DNA of 7,854 nucleotides, from the NCBI GenBank assembly GCA_031270925.1, contig JAISWY010000046.1:1-7854 (forward strand), written 5' to 3'. The position numbers and the translations under genes were made by a program. The notes beneath the pieces are model-generated. The model worked only from the letters and a program-made list of their open reading frames with translations. It searched no databases and had not been told where the DNA came from. Source of the DNA: Candidatus Symbiothrix sp. GTDB lineage: Bacteria > Bacteroidota > Bacteroidia > Bacteroidales > Azobacteroidaceae. This document shows positions 1 through 6,751 of this stretch, piece by piece. Each line of letters opens with the position of its first letter. Position 1 is the stretch's first letter.

Positions 1-820
1 CCAAACCCAAATTCTGCAAATAAGCGGTGTGCGGCGACATATACGCGCCCAAATTACGTGAAATTTCAGCTCGCAATTTGATGGTAAATGCTCGTTTGCC
101 CACTTGTTTCGCCAAATCGCCCAAACGCGGCGAACGCGACCAATCGAAGGTTTGATGATCCATAATCAACCCGCCGATGCTCGTAGCGCCACCGGAAATA
201 TATTTCGTACTCGAAACAACTTCCAAATCCACACCCAACTTTTGTGCATCGAAACTGTTCCATGCAATAACAGTGGAATCGGCAATCAAAGGCACATTTT
301 TAGTGTGAGCCAAAGCGGATAAAGCCTTCAAATCGGCGATTTCCATATGCGGATTCGTTACGATTTCCGTAAAAACAGCGCAGGTGTTTTCGTCGATATT
401 CTTTTCTACTTCATTAATATCCAACAGATTACAAAAACGGACTTCTACTCCGAAAGCTTTCAGTGTGAAAAGGAACAACGAAAATGTATTTCCAAATAAA
501 TGGGAAGTGGTAACAATATTCGAACCGGCCCAAGCAATGGTCATAAACACATTATGGATGGCGGCCATACCCGAAGAAACCGCCAAAGCGTGCTTGGCGC
601 CGCTGATTTGCCGAATGCGGTCTTCAAAAGCTTCAACCGTGGGATTGGAAATGCGGGAATAGGTGTGTTTGCCTGATTTTCCCAAAAATGCATCTTCCAT
701 TTCTTCGGCACTATCGAACTCAAAAGCCGCGCCCGAATAAATAGGCATCGAAATGGAACCGTGCGAATCGTTTCGCTGAAAACGCTGATTAAGAATTTGA
801 GTGGAAAAGGATTTACTCAT
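1..820 (-). CDS. PLP-dependent Cys/Met-metabolism enzyme, O-acetylhomoserine sulfhydrylase-like (3' end outside window)
   Basis: I translated the minus strand from the ATG at 820; the frame stays open for 273 codons to the window edge. The family normally has about 420-430 residues, so the C-terminal third is missing. Visible motifs of the Cys/Met-metabolism PLP family (cystathionine gamma-synthase / MetY fold) are: YSRISNPT at 54-61, which in relatives contacts the cofactor phosphate of the neighbouring subunit; SSGMAAI at 82-88, a phosphate-binding loop; ADSTV at 180-184 with Asp181 expected to bind the pyridine nitrogen; and SSTKYISGG at 203-211 with Lys206 as the Schiff-base lysine. The likely reaction is sulfide or thiol addition to O-acetylhomoserine in cytosolic methionine synthesis. 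A gamma-lyase or related activity cannot be excluded, and ADST replaces the more usual VDNT. The start lies 8 bp after the stop of the small upstream gene, so co-transcription is likely. Confidence 0.9.
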   Translation of the reverse strand, partial: MSKSFSTQILNQRFQRNDSHGSISMPIYSGAAFEFDSAEEMEDAFLGKSGKHTYSRISNPTVEAFEDRIRQISGAKHALAVSSGMAAIHNVFMTIAWAGSNIVTTSHLFGNTFSLFLFTLKAFGVEVRFCNLLDINEVEKNIDENTCAVFTEIVTNPHMEIADLKALSALAHTKNVPLIADSTVIAWNSFDAQKLGVDLEVVSSTKYISGGATSIGGLIMDHQTFDWSRSPRLGDLAKQVGKRAFTIKLRAEISRNLGAYMSPHTAYLQNLGL

Positions 821-828
821 TTTATGAT

Positions 829-1107
829 TTAAACATTTGCTTCTACGGTGGAGATATTGTAGTCGATTTCGCCCAAAATAACGAGGGCTTTTTCCAAAAT
901 TGCGGAATCATCTAAAATAACAATACCTCCATCGGGACCCGGCTCGATATGAATGCCGCCTCCATTGCCGGCGCTTTCGTTCACTCCGCCGAAATAATTC
1001 CGTACAACTTCAATCGGAAGTCCTAACTCTGCGGCAATTCGGGCGGAGCTGCCTGCGGGTAATTTGTCTTTGATTCTGCGCAATCCGTTAAACGTGATCG
1101 TTTTCAT
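829..1107 (-). CDS. small conserved-type protein with a helix-turn-helix-like segment, possible DNA-binding regulator
   Basis: This is a 92-residue soluble protein with no signal peptide or membrane segment. Residues 20-40 (SSARIAAELGLPIEVVRNYFG) read like a helix-turn-helix: a short helix with IAAELGL, a turn, then a putative recognition helix EVVRNYF. A Gly/Asn-rich stretch at 40-52 leads to a GIHIEPGPDGGIVILDD segment, probably a beta hairpin, and a short C-terminal helix. I recall similar small proteins in Bacteroidales, usually labelled hypothetical or DNA-binding, but no function is established to my knowledge. It ends 8 bp before the PLP enzyme, which suggests an operon, so regulation of sulfur amino acid genes is a guess. 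The ATG at 1107 gives a natural N-terminus (MKTITFNGLRRIK). A possible promoter lies at 1183-1190. Confidence 0.75.
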   Translation of the reverse strand: MKTITFNGLRRIKDKLPAGSSARIAAELGLPIEVVRNYFGGVNESAGNGGGIHIEPGPDGGIVILDDSAILEKALVILGEIDYNISTVEANV

Positions 1108-1182
1108 GATATTTTTATTTTAATTGTTAATATTAAAAAATTCATTTCAGGCGACTAATTTAGATGAAAAAACGATAGCTTC

Positions 1183-1190
1183 CAAACATA
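1183..1190 (-). promoter_or_regulatory. possible Bacteroidetes -7 element for the small HTH gene / PLP enzyme operon
   Basis: The minus strand reads TATGTTTG here, matching TAnnTTTG. No clear TTTG/TTG -33 element is found about 20 bases upstream, so this is weak. It would give a leader of roughly 70 nt before the ATG at 1107. Confidence 0.35.
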
Positions 1191-1201
1191 AATTCAAAAA
1201 A

Positions 1202-1879
1202 TTATCGTGGATATAAATTAACTAATTGAGTATTAAACAATAATAAAATTGCTACGAAAACAAAAAAAGCGACGCTCACAAACCGGATGCTTGCCGGCGA
1301 GTAATTCGATTTGACCGGAAGTCCCTTTTTTGGTCTCCAACAATATATATAATATATAAGGTATCCGGCGGCGACGCCAACCAAGCTACCCACTACAATA
1401 TCCGATACGAAATGTAAACCCAAATATACGCGCGAATAGGCGGTGATGACGGCAAACAATATTATCGTAGCCGTATAAATACGATTACGGAATAACAAAG
1501 CCGTAAATGTAGCCAATCCGAAAGCATTGGCCGCGTGGCTTGAAATAAACCCGAATCCGCCGCCACGATGATCAAACACCAAATCGACTGCCTCTTTGAA
1601 ACCGGGATGATGCGACGGCCTCAAACGATGAAAAACAGGTTTGAAAAAACCCGACGAAACTTGATCGCACAAGGTAATCAGTAAAGCAACCGCAACAATC
1701 GTCCACACGATTTCTTTCCACGGCCGTTTATAGATAAAAACGAATAAGAGGCAGGCATAAAACGGAATCCACGTCCATTTATATGAGTATAAATAAAAAA
1801 AATTGTCCCAAAACGTCGAATCGCTTCCGTTGAGGAAGAAAAATAGATCGCGTTCCCAATGTAATTCTTGTTCAAGCAT
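1202..1879 (-). CDS. PAP2-family integral membrane phosphatase
   Basis: A 225-residue membrane protein with the three-part PAP2 (type 2 phosphatidic acid phosphatase) signature. C1 is KPVFHRLRP at 80-88 (K-x6-RP). C2 is FISSHAANAF at 111-120, with the catalytic-type His115 in an SSH variant of the usual PSGH. C3 is SRVYLGLHFVSD at 149-160 (SR-x5-H-x3-D), with His156 and Asp160 completing the site. Hydrophobic segments lie near 36-50, 57-71, 119-130, 134-148, 160-180 and 199-216. The enzyme should dephosphorylate a lipid phosphate in the inner membrane; undecaprenyl pyrophosphate, phosphatidylglycerophosphate or a lipid A-type substrate are all possible. There is no other Met codon, so the start at 1879 is the only ATG option. 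It is read away from the MFS gene and toward the HTH gene 94 bp downstream. Confidence 0.93.
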   Translation of the reverse strand: MLEQELHWERDLFFFLNGSDSTFWDNFFYLYSYKWTWIPFYACLLFVFIYKRPWKEIVWTIVAVALLITLCDQVSSGFFKPVFHRLRPSHHPGFKEAVDLVFDHRGGGFGFISSHAANAFGLATFTALLFRNRIYTATIILFAVITAYSRVYLGLHFVSDIVVGSLVGVAAGYLIYYIYCWRPKKGLPVKSNYSPASIRFVSVAFFVFVAILLLFNTQLVNLYPR

Positions 1880-1883
1880 GAAG

Positions 1884-1915
1884 CAAAGGTAGTAATTTTT
1901 TTAAATACTTTTCAA
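1884..1915 (-). promoter_or_regulatory. promoter of the PAP2 gene, -7 element only 4 bp before the start codon
   Basis: On the minus strand a TTG (1913-1915) is followed after 21 bp by TACCTTTG (1884-1891), a full TAnnTTTG match with acceptable -33 spacing. Only CTTC separates the -7 box from the ATG at 1879. Transcription from it would begin at or right beside the start codon, so the mRNA would be leaderless or nearly so. Confidence 0.65.
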
Positions 1916-1945
1916 CAAAATACAGAATATTTCGTTTTTCCTTAA

Positions 1946-1953
1946 TATATTTG
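1946..1953 (+). promoter_or_regulatory. -7 element of the sugar transporter gene
   Basis: TATATTTG matches TAnnTTTG and lies 45 bp before the ATG at 1999, giving an expected leader of about 40 nt. I see no convincing TTTG at -33, so activity may depend on an activator. It lies back to back with the PAP2 promoter in the 119-bp divergent region. Confidence 0.5.
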
Positions 1954-1998
1954 CACCCGGAAATAAATTTCACATTTTAATTTTTAAATATTTATATC

Positions 1999-3324
1999 AT
2001 GACAACAAAAAAACAAGGCAATGTGATTGCCATTACAACCATGATTTTTCTTTTTGCGATGATCTCGTTTGTAACGAATCTGGCCGCGCCGATCGGTGTT
2101 ATTTGGAAAAATCAACCCGCTTTCGAAGGTTCAAATTTTCTAGGTATGTTAGGAAATATGATGAACTTTCTCGCTTATCTGTTTATGGGGATTCCCGCAG
2201 GTAAATTATTAACGAACATAGGCTACAAAAAAACCGCTTTGGCGGCGATTGCTGTAGGCTTTTTAGGTGTTTTAATACAATTTCTATCGGGAATTGTGGG
2301 AGTCGGTTCCGAACTGTTCGGTCTTCCGACAAACTTTTATGTTTATCTGTTAGGTGCATTTATTGCCGGTTTTTCGGTTTGTATGCTGAATACGGTTGTG
2401 AATCCGATGCTTAATTTGCTTGGTGGCGGCGGCAAGAAAGGCAACCAGCTGCTTCAAACGGGCGCTACCTTCAATTCGTTGTCGGCAACGCTTACTCCGA
2501 TGTTCGTGGGTGCATTGATCGGACAAGTTACTGTCAATACTGCTATTACCGATGTTAATCCGGTGTTGTATATTGCTCTGGCAGTATTTGCAGCCGCGTT
2601 TATTATCCTTGCGTTTATTCCGATTAAAGATCCGGATGATGGAAACAAAGCGACCTCATTGAATTTTAAACACAGCCCTTGGAATTTCCGGCATTTCGTT
2701 TTGGGCGCTATCGGTATCTTTATTTATGTAGGTATTGAGATCGGTATTCCGGGAACTTTAAACTTTTTCTTGGCTGATAATAGCGGTAAAGGAGCCGGTT
2801 TAGACCCTGTAACCGCCGCCGGTATTGCCGGTTTTGTTGCCGGAACCTATTGGTTTATGATGCTTATCGGACGTTTTCTGGGAAGTGTGGTCGGTAATAA
2901 AATTTCGAGTAAAGCAATGCTTACCGCCGTTTCTACCATTGGTATTTTGTTTGTACTTCTTTTCGTATTTTTGCCGACGAGCATTCAAACATCCATGCCT
3001 GTGTTTACGGGGGCTTCGTTCAGTATGGTGCAAGTCCCGTTGGGAGCTTTGTTCCTCGTGCTGTGTGGCCTTTGTACCTCTATCATGTGGGGTGGTATTT
3101 TCAATTTGGCAACCGAAGGATTAGGCAAATATACTGCTGCCGGTTCGGGTATCTTTATGATGATGGTTGTCGGTGGAGGCATTATTCCTTTGATTCAAAA
3201 TAAGATTGCCGATATTACCACCTATCAAATCAGTTATTTTGTAATTATTGCCGGACTTGCATATTTGTTGTATTATGCATTAATCGGCTGCAAAAACGTA
3301 AACAAAAATATTCCTGTTGATTAA
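1999..3324 (+). CDS. MFS sugar transporter, FHS (fucose/glucose/galactose:H+ symporter) family
   Basis: A 441-residue polytopic membrane protein with about 12 hydrophobic segments split by a cytoplasmic loop near 208-230 (PIKDPDDGNKAT...), the usual 6+6 MFS layout. Family-type features are GKLLTNIGYKK (68-78) between TM2 and TM3, ATFNSLSATLTP (156-167) in the TM5 region resembling the FHS 'FN.LG..IGP' motif, IYVGIEIGIPG (242-252) at TM7, and NLATEGLGKYTAAGSGIF (369-386), which matches the FHS 'LA.EGLG..T..GS' segment before a glycine-rich TM11. It likely imports a hexose with a proton or sodium across the inner membrane; the exact sugar cannot be read from sequence. It is monocistronic, with its own -7 element and an intrinsic terminator just downstream. 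Length and ends look complete. Confidence 0.88.
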   Translation: MTTKKQGNVIAITTMIFLFAMISFVTNLAAPIGVIWKNQPAFEGSNFLGMLGNMMNFLAYLFMGIPAGKLLTNIGYKKTALAAIAVGFLGVLIQFLSGIVGVGSELFGLPTNFYVYLLGAFIAGFSVCMLNTVVNPMLNLLGGGGKKGNQLLQTGATFNSLSATLTPMFVGALIGQVTVNTAITDVNPVLYIALAVFAAAFIILAFIPIKDPDDGNKATSLNFKHSPWNFRHFVLGAIGIFIYVGIEIGIPGTLNFFLADNSGKGAGLDPVTAAGIAGFVAGTYWFMMLIGRFLGSVVGNKISSKAMLTAVSTIGILFVLLFVFLPTSIQTSMPVFTGASFSMVQVPLGALFLVLCGLCTSIMWGGIFNLATEGLGKYTAAGSGIFMMMVVGGGIIPLIQNKIADITTYQISYFVIIAGLAYLLYYALIGCKNVNKNIPVD

Positions 3325-3346
3325 TTCAACACAGGACAATATTTCG

Positions 3347-3379
3347 AGAGGGAGTAACATTTGTGTTATTCCCTCTTTT
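3347..3379 (+). terminator. intrinsic terminator after the sugar transporter gene
   Basis: A 13-bp stem (3347-3359 with 3364-3376) contains one G-U wobble, closes a 4-base TTTG loop, and runs into TTTT at 3376-3379. It begins 22 bp after the TAA of the transporter gene. It has the classic hairpin-plus-U form and separates this gene from the rpr cluster. Confidence 0.88.
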
Positions 3380-3486
3380 GGGCTATATTTAACATAATTT
3401 TTCAAAAAACGAAAAAAATTATTTTATTTTATTGTTTTGAAAAAATATTTTTGATTTTTTCGGATAAATGTTAAACAAAAAAAAAC

Positions 3487-3494
3487 TAATTTTG
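3487..3494 (+). promoter_or_regulatory. probable -7 element of the rprX-rprY-TPR operon
   Basis: TAATTTTG matches TAnnTTTG in a very AT-rich stretch, 39 bp before the rprX ATG. No clear -33 TTTG is present at the expected distance. With a terminator upstream and only short gaps downstream, this is the best promoter candidate for the cluster. Confidence 0.45.
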
Positions 3495-3533
3495 TTCCTT
3501 ATTAGATATGGATAAAAATCGGCGGAAAACAGC

Positions 3534-4994
3534 ATGAAGAAATCGACTATTTGGTTATTGACCGGTGTAATGATTTTTGCATTTATTGGTTTGTTGTATT
3601 TACAAATCAATTATATTCGTATCATCCTGCAAAACAAAGAAGATCAATTTGAAGAAGCGGTCAAAAGAAGCCTTTTTCAAGTATCGCGCGATTTGGAATT
3701 GGATGAAACTAAACAGTTGTTTACCAGCCGGATACTACAAAAATACGGTAAGCAAAAAGATTTATCGTCTTCGCAGTTCAATATTTCCAATCAACCTTCT
3801 TTTTCGGTACAGGCCGTACCGCCCAGTTTTGGGAAAAACGATTTCCAAACAGCTTCCAAAGCCATACAGGAAGCTTTTTCGGATGGTTTTGTGTATCAGC
3901 AAAATCTTTTGGAAGAAGTAATCCGTAGCGCAATGAAAGGTAGCGAGCGCCCGATTGAAGAACGAATTGATATGAAAAAACTCGAATCGTATATCAGCCG
4001 CGAATTGGAAAACAATAATTTGAATATACCATTTATATACGCCATTACCGATAAAAATAAAGAATTGGTGTATGCGAGTCCCGATTATCGCACTTCGCAT
4101 CTCGAAGTTTTTTCGCAGATATTGTTTCCCAAAGATCCGTCGGATAAGCTTTATACCCTGCAAGTGGCTTTTCCCACGCAAAACAAATACGATTTAAATT
4201 CGACGGGATTTATTGTCCCTTCGATTATTTTTACCATTGTTTTATTGTTCGTATTTATTTATACTCTTTTTATTGTATTCAAACAGAGACGTTTATCCGA
4301 AATAAAAACGGATTTTGTAAATAATATGACCCACGAGTTGAAAACGCCGGTGGCCAGTATCTCCTTGGCAGCGCAAACCTTAAACGATGCGGATGTGAGT
4401 TCGTCGCCCTATTTGAGGGATCACGCCAAAAAAGTGATTACGGACGAAAGCACCCGTTTGAGTTTCTTGGTTGAAAAAGTGTTGCAAATGTCGCTTTTCG
4501 ACGACCGTGCGGTGCGCTTCAAGATGAGTAAATTGGATGCTAACGATGTGCTAACCGATGTTGCTCGCACATTTGCTTTGCGGGTTGAAAATGCCGGTGG
4601 AATGTTGGCGCTCGATTTAGATGCCACAGAATCGACGATTGTGGTAGATAAGATGCACTTTACGAATGTGATGTTCAATTTGATGGAAAATGCGGTCAAA
4701 TACCGCCGTCACGATGTGCCGCTAATGTTGATTGTGCGCACGTGGAATTTTGCCGACAAGATTCAAATTATTATCGAAGACAATGGTATCGGCATCAAAA
4801 AAGAAAGTCTGAAAAAGATTTTCGACCGTTTTTATCGTGTTCCTACCGGTAACCGTCACGATGTGAAAGGTTTCGGTTTGGGATTGGCTTATGTGAAGCG
4901 AATCGTTACCGATTTTGACGGAGTTATTAAAGTTGAAAGTGAGTTAAGCGAAGGAACGAAATTTATAATTACGTTACCTGTTGTTGAAAATTAA
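3534..4994 (+). CDS. rprX: RprX-like membrane sensor histidine kinase
   Basis: A 486-residue inner-membrane kinase. TM1 is at about 5-24 and TM2 at about 226-249, flanking a roughly 200-residue periplasmic sensor region with no motif I recognise. The H-box FVNNMTHELKTPVA (261-274) carries the phospho-acceptor His267. The ATPase domain has the N-box NLMENAVKY (382-390, Asn386), G1 DNGIGI (416-421), F-box FDRFYRV (430-436) and G2 GFGLGLA (446-452), so all catalytic boxes are intact. The kinase core, including EKVLQMS, MHFTNVMFNLMENAVKY and GNRHDVKGFGLGLAYVK, closely resembles Bacteroides RprX as I remember it. HAMP and PAS domains are not evident. It should autophosphorylate and pass phosphate to RprY, encoded 24 bp downstream. 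The start at 3534 puts the MKK tail directly before TM1. Confidence 0.9.
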   Translation: MKKSTIWLLTGVMIFAFIGLLYLQINYIRIILQNKEDQFEEAVKRSLFQVSRDLELDETKQLFTSRILQKYGKQKDLSSSQFNISNQPSFSVQAVPPSFGKNDFQTASKAIQEAFSDGFVYQQNLLEEVIRSAMKGSERPIEERIDMKKLESYISRELENNNLNIPFIYAITDKNKELVYASPDYRTSHLEVFSQILFPKDPSDKLYTLQVAFPTQNKYDLNSTGFIVPSIIFTIVLLFVFIYTLFIVFKQRRLSEIKTDFVNNMTHELKTPVASISLAAQTLNDADVSSSPYLRDHAKKVITDESTRLSFLVEKVLQMSLFDDRAVRFKMSKLDANDVLTDVARTFALRVENAGGMLALDLDATESTIVVDKMHFTNVMFNLMENAVKYRRHDVPLMLIVRTWNFADKIQIIIEDNGIGIKKESLKKIFDRFYRVPTGNRHDVKGFGLGLAYVKRIVTDFDGVIKVESELSEGTKFIITLPVVEN

Positions 4995-5018
4995 TATTCA
5001 TCTATAAATAAGTAAATT

Positions 5019-5717
5019 ATGGAAGACAAAGTGAAGATCTTCATGTGCGAAGACGATGAAAATTTAGGAATGCTATTGCGGGAATACCTGCAAGCCAAAG
5101 GCTATTCGGTGGATCTGTTTCCCGATGGAGAAGCAGGATCCAAGAATTTTTCAAAAGAGAAGTACGATTTGTGCATCTTGGATGTGATGATGCCGTTGAA
5201 AGATGGTTTTACGTTGGCTAATGAAATTCGAGTATTCAATGCCGAAATTCCGATTATCTTCTTAACGGCTAAAACCTTGAAAGAAGATATTTTGGAAGGT
5301 TTCAAACTGGGCGCCGACGATTATCTGACGAAACCGTTCAGTATGGAAGAATTGTTATTCCGGATGGAAGCTATTCTGCGTCGTGTAAACGGCAAAAAAG
5401 CGGTTAGAGAAGAACCTTATGTTATCGGTCATTTTACGTTTGATGTGCAAAAGCAAACTTTGCAGATCGGCGATAAAACGACGAAGCTAACCACCAAGGA
5501 AAACGATTTGTTGGCGCTGTTGTGCGAAAATGTCAATCAAGTTTTGGAGCGTAATTACGCTTTGAAAAAAATCTGGGGCGTAGTCGATTATTTCAATGCT
5601 CGCAGTATGGACGTGTACATTACCAAATTGCGTAAACTGTTGAAGGATGATCCGGATCTGGAAATCATGAACATCCATGGAAAAGGCTATAAATTGATTT
5701 CGTCGGTTGTTGGATAA
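5019..5717 (+). CDS. rprY: RprY-like OmpR/PhoB-family response regulator
   Basis: A 232-residue cytosolic transcription factor. The receiver domain (about 5-122) has the acidic pocket EDD (11-13), phospho-acceptor Asp55 in LDVMMP, Thr83 in FLTAK, and Lys105 in LTKPF. The C-terminal winged-helix domain (about 133-229) has the recognition-helix region YFNARSMDVYITKLRKLLKDDP (191-212, key residues R195, S196, V199, K203, R205) and the wing IHGKGYKLI, both very similar to Bacteroides RprY as I recall it. It sits 24 bp after rprX, its likely cognate kinase, and 11 bp before a TPR gene. In Bacteroidales RprY has been linked to stress and envelope responses. One oddity is KIWGVVDYF at 184-192, where I recall relatives having GDD/GDN just before YF. 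Targets in this window cannot be inferred. Confidence 0.92.
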   Translation: MEDKVKIFMCEDDENLGMLLREYLQAKGYSVDLFPDGEAGSKNFSKEKYDLCILDVMMPLKDGFTLANEIRVFNAEIPIIFLTAKTLKEDILEGFKLGADDYLTKPFSMEELLFRMEAILRRVNGKKAVREEPYVIGHFTFDVQKQTLQIGDKTTKLTTKENDLLALLCENVNQVLERNYALKKIWGVVDYFNARSMDVYITKLRKLLKDDPDLEIMNIHGKGYKLISSVVG

Positions 5718-5728
5718 ACTGTTTTCGG

Positions 5729-6556
5729 ATGTGCCGAATCATAGTATTATTGGGAATTATTCTATCTGTTTCGAATGCTTTGTACTCGCAGAGCCATTCG
5801 GAATGGATAGAAATTTCTTTTAAATATTTGAATGATAATCACTTGGATTCTGCCGAAGTCGCATTGACCAATGCTTTGCGCGCCGAACCCGATAATCCTT
5901 TGAATGCTTTTTTGTTTCATAATTTGGGAACCATCCAACGGCGGCTGGGAAAGAATAAGGATGCCTTGCAATCTTATTCGCTGGCTTTGCGCCGTTATCC
6001 GAAAAACAAAACGTTTTTGTCCGATCGCGCTTCGTTGAATGCCGAAACAGACGATTATGTAACGGCCTTAATTGATTATAATACTTTGTTGGAGGAGGAA
6101 CCTAATAATGAAGAAGCCTTGTATCAACGGGGATTAGTCAATATTGAATTAAAAAATTTTGAATCGGCGGAATCTGATTTTAATCGGATGTTGGAACTCA
6201 GTCCGATGAGTTTTTATGCTCGTTTAGGTTTGGCAACATTGTATAAAGTTGAAAAACGCTATGATGAAGCCGAGGGTATTTATATTTATTTGGAAACCAA
6301 AGAACCGAATCATCCTGAAATTTATGCCGGCCGCGCCGAAATTTACCTCTTAAAAGAAAAAGCCGGCCGCGCTTTAACCGAAATCAACAAAGCTATCCGC
6401 TGGTCGGAAACCGAAAATCCCTATTTCTACATTATTCGCAGTCGCGCCAAATTACTCATGCGCGAAAAAGACTCGGCTGCGGAAGATATTCGCAAAGCAA
6501 TGAGTTTGGGTTATGATGCCAAAGAAGCTGAAATTCTGCTTCGATTAACAAAGTAA
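5729..6556 (+). CDS. exported tetratricopeptide-repeat (TPR) protein
   Basis: A 275-residue protein with an N-terminal signal peptide (hydrophobic core about 4-17, likely cleavage near LYS-QS at 20). The only N-terminal Cys is residue 2, so it is not a lipobox and a soluble periplasmic form is expected. The rest is a near-continuous array of about seven 34-residue TPR-like helical pairs, starting near residues 29, 61, 95, 129, 163, 197 and 231. Typical positions are visible in LFHNLGTIQRRLGKNKDAL and LYQRGLVNIELKNFESAE. TPR arrays are scaffolds for protein contacts, so no enzymatic role is implied. It follows rprY by only 11 bp and is almost certainly in the same operon, suggesting a periplasmic partner or accessory of the RprXY pathway, though this is inference. 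No simple terminator directly follows; the palindromes downstream may serve that purpose. Confidence 0.87.
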   Translation: MCRIIVLLGIILSVSNALYSQSHSEWIEISFKYLNDNHLDSAEVALTNALRAEPDNPLNAFLFHNLGTIQRRLGKNKDALQSYSLALRRYPKNKTFLSDRASLNAETDDYVTALIDYNTLLEEEPNNEEALYQRGLVNIELKNFESAESDFNRMLELSPMSFYARLGLATLYKVEKRYDEAEGIYIYLETKEPNHPEIYAGRAEIYLLKEKAGRALTEINKAIRWSETENPYFYIIRSRAKLLMREKDSAAEDIRKAMSLGYDAKEAEILLRLTK

Positions 6557-6580
6557 GCAGATGGTATTACTCTGGGTCAA

Positions 6581-6601
6581 CCTGCAAAACCCTGTGTTTA
6601 G
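6581..6601 (+). repeat. 21-bp direct repeat, copy 1
   Basis: The 21 bases here (beginning CCTGCAAAAC) recur exactly at 6731-6751. A third copy in inverse orientation lies near 7021-7039, with one T/C change. The sequence just upstream is also related: GGGTCAA here, GGGTTA at copy 2, GGCTCAA at the inverted copy. Copy 1 looks like a truncated end of the larger palindromic element. Confidence 0.85.
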
Positions 6602-6612
6602 GGGCTGAATTA

Positions 6613-6712
6613 AAATCAGATGTCTCCACGCGGTCGCTTCGCTCCCTTGGTCGACAGGACGGGACGCCGCGTCATGTCGAGCGGAGCGAAGCGCAGTCGA
6701 GACATCTGATTT
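6613..6712. repeat. 100-bp imperfect palindrome, REP-like
   Basis: Outer arms of 14 bp (6613-6626 and 6699-6712) are perfectly complementary, and an inner pair of 11 bp (6635-6645 and 6683-6693, GGAGCGAAGCG on the right) is also perfect. Similarity continues toward the centre through GTCGACAGGACG against its partner around 6669-6680. The motif family (GTCATGTCGAGCGGAG...CAGTCGAGACAT) is, as I recall, a dispersed repeat in many Bacteroidetes genomes. On the plus strand it is followed by TTT and may help end the rpr transcript. It encodes nothing. Confidence 0.85.
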
Positions 6713-6730
6713 ACATATTATTATGGGTTA

Positions 6731-6751
6731 CCTGCAAAACCCTGTGTTTAG
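6731..6751 (+). repeat. 21-bp direct repeat, copy 2
   Basis: This is an exact copy of 6581-6601, offset by 150 bp. It forms the outer end of the left arm of the large palindrome, so the same sequence is both a direct and an inverted repeat within this region. Confidence 0.85.

Noticed and set aside
66..723. Several short open frames on both strands within the first 820 bases
   Set aside because: They overlap the PLP enzyme frame, whose cofactor motifs are intact from the ATG at 820 to the edge, and their translations have no recognisable features.
821..1201. SAM or cobalamin riboswitch ahead of the sulfur amino acid enzyme
   Set aside because: The gene follows the small HTH gene by 8 bp, and the 94 bp upstream of that gene is AT-rich without the paired elements of known riboswitches.
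3419..3610. A 63-residue minus-strand open frame across the rprX start
   Set aside because: It is Lys/Ile/Asn-rich as expected from AT-rich DNA and covers the operon promoter and the first transmembrane segment of rprX.
3762..4181. A 139-residue minus-strand open frame inside rprX
   Set aside because: It is antisense to the periplasmic domain of a clearly real kinase and shows no domain or promoter.
5715..5731. Possible frameshift joining rprY and the TPR gene
   Set aside because: rprY ends at its normal family length and the TPR protein starts with its own signal peptide, so they are separate genes.
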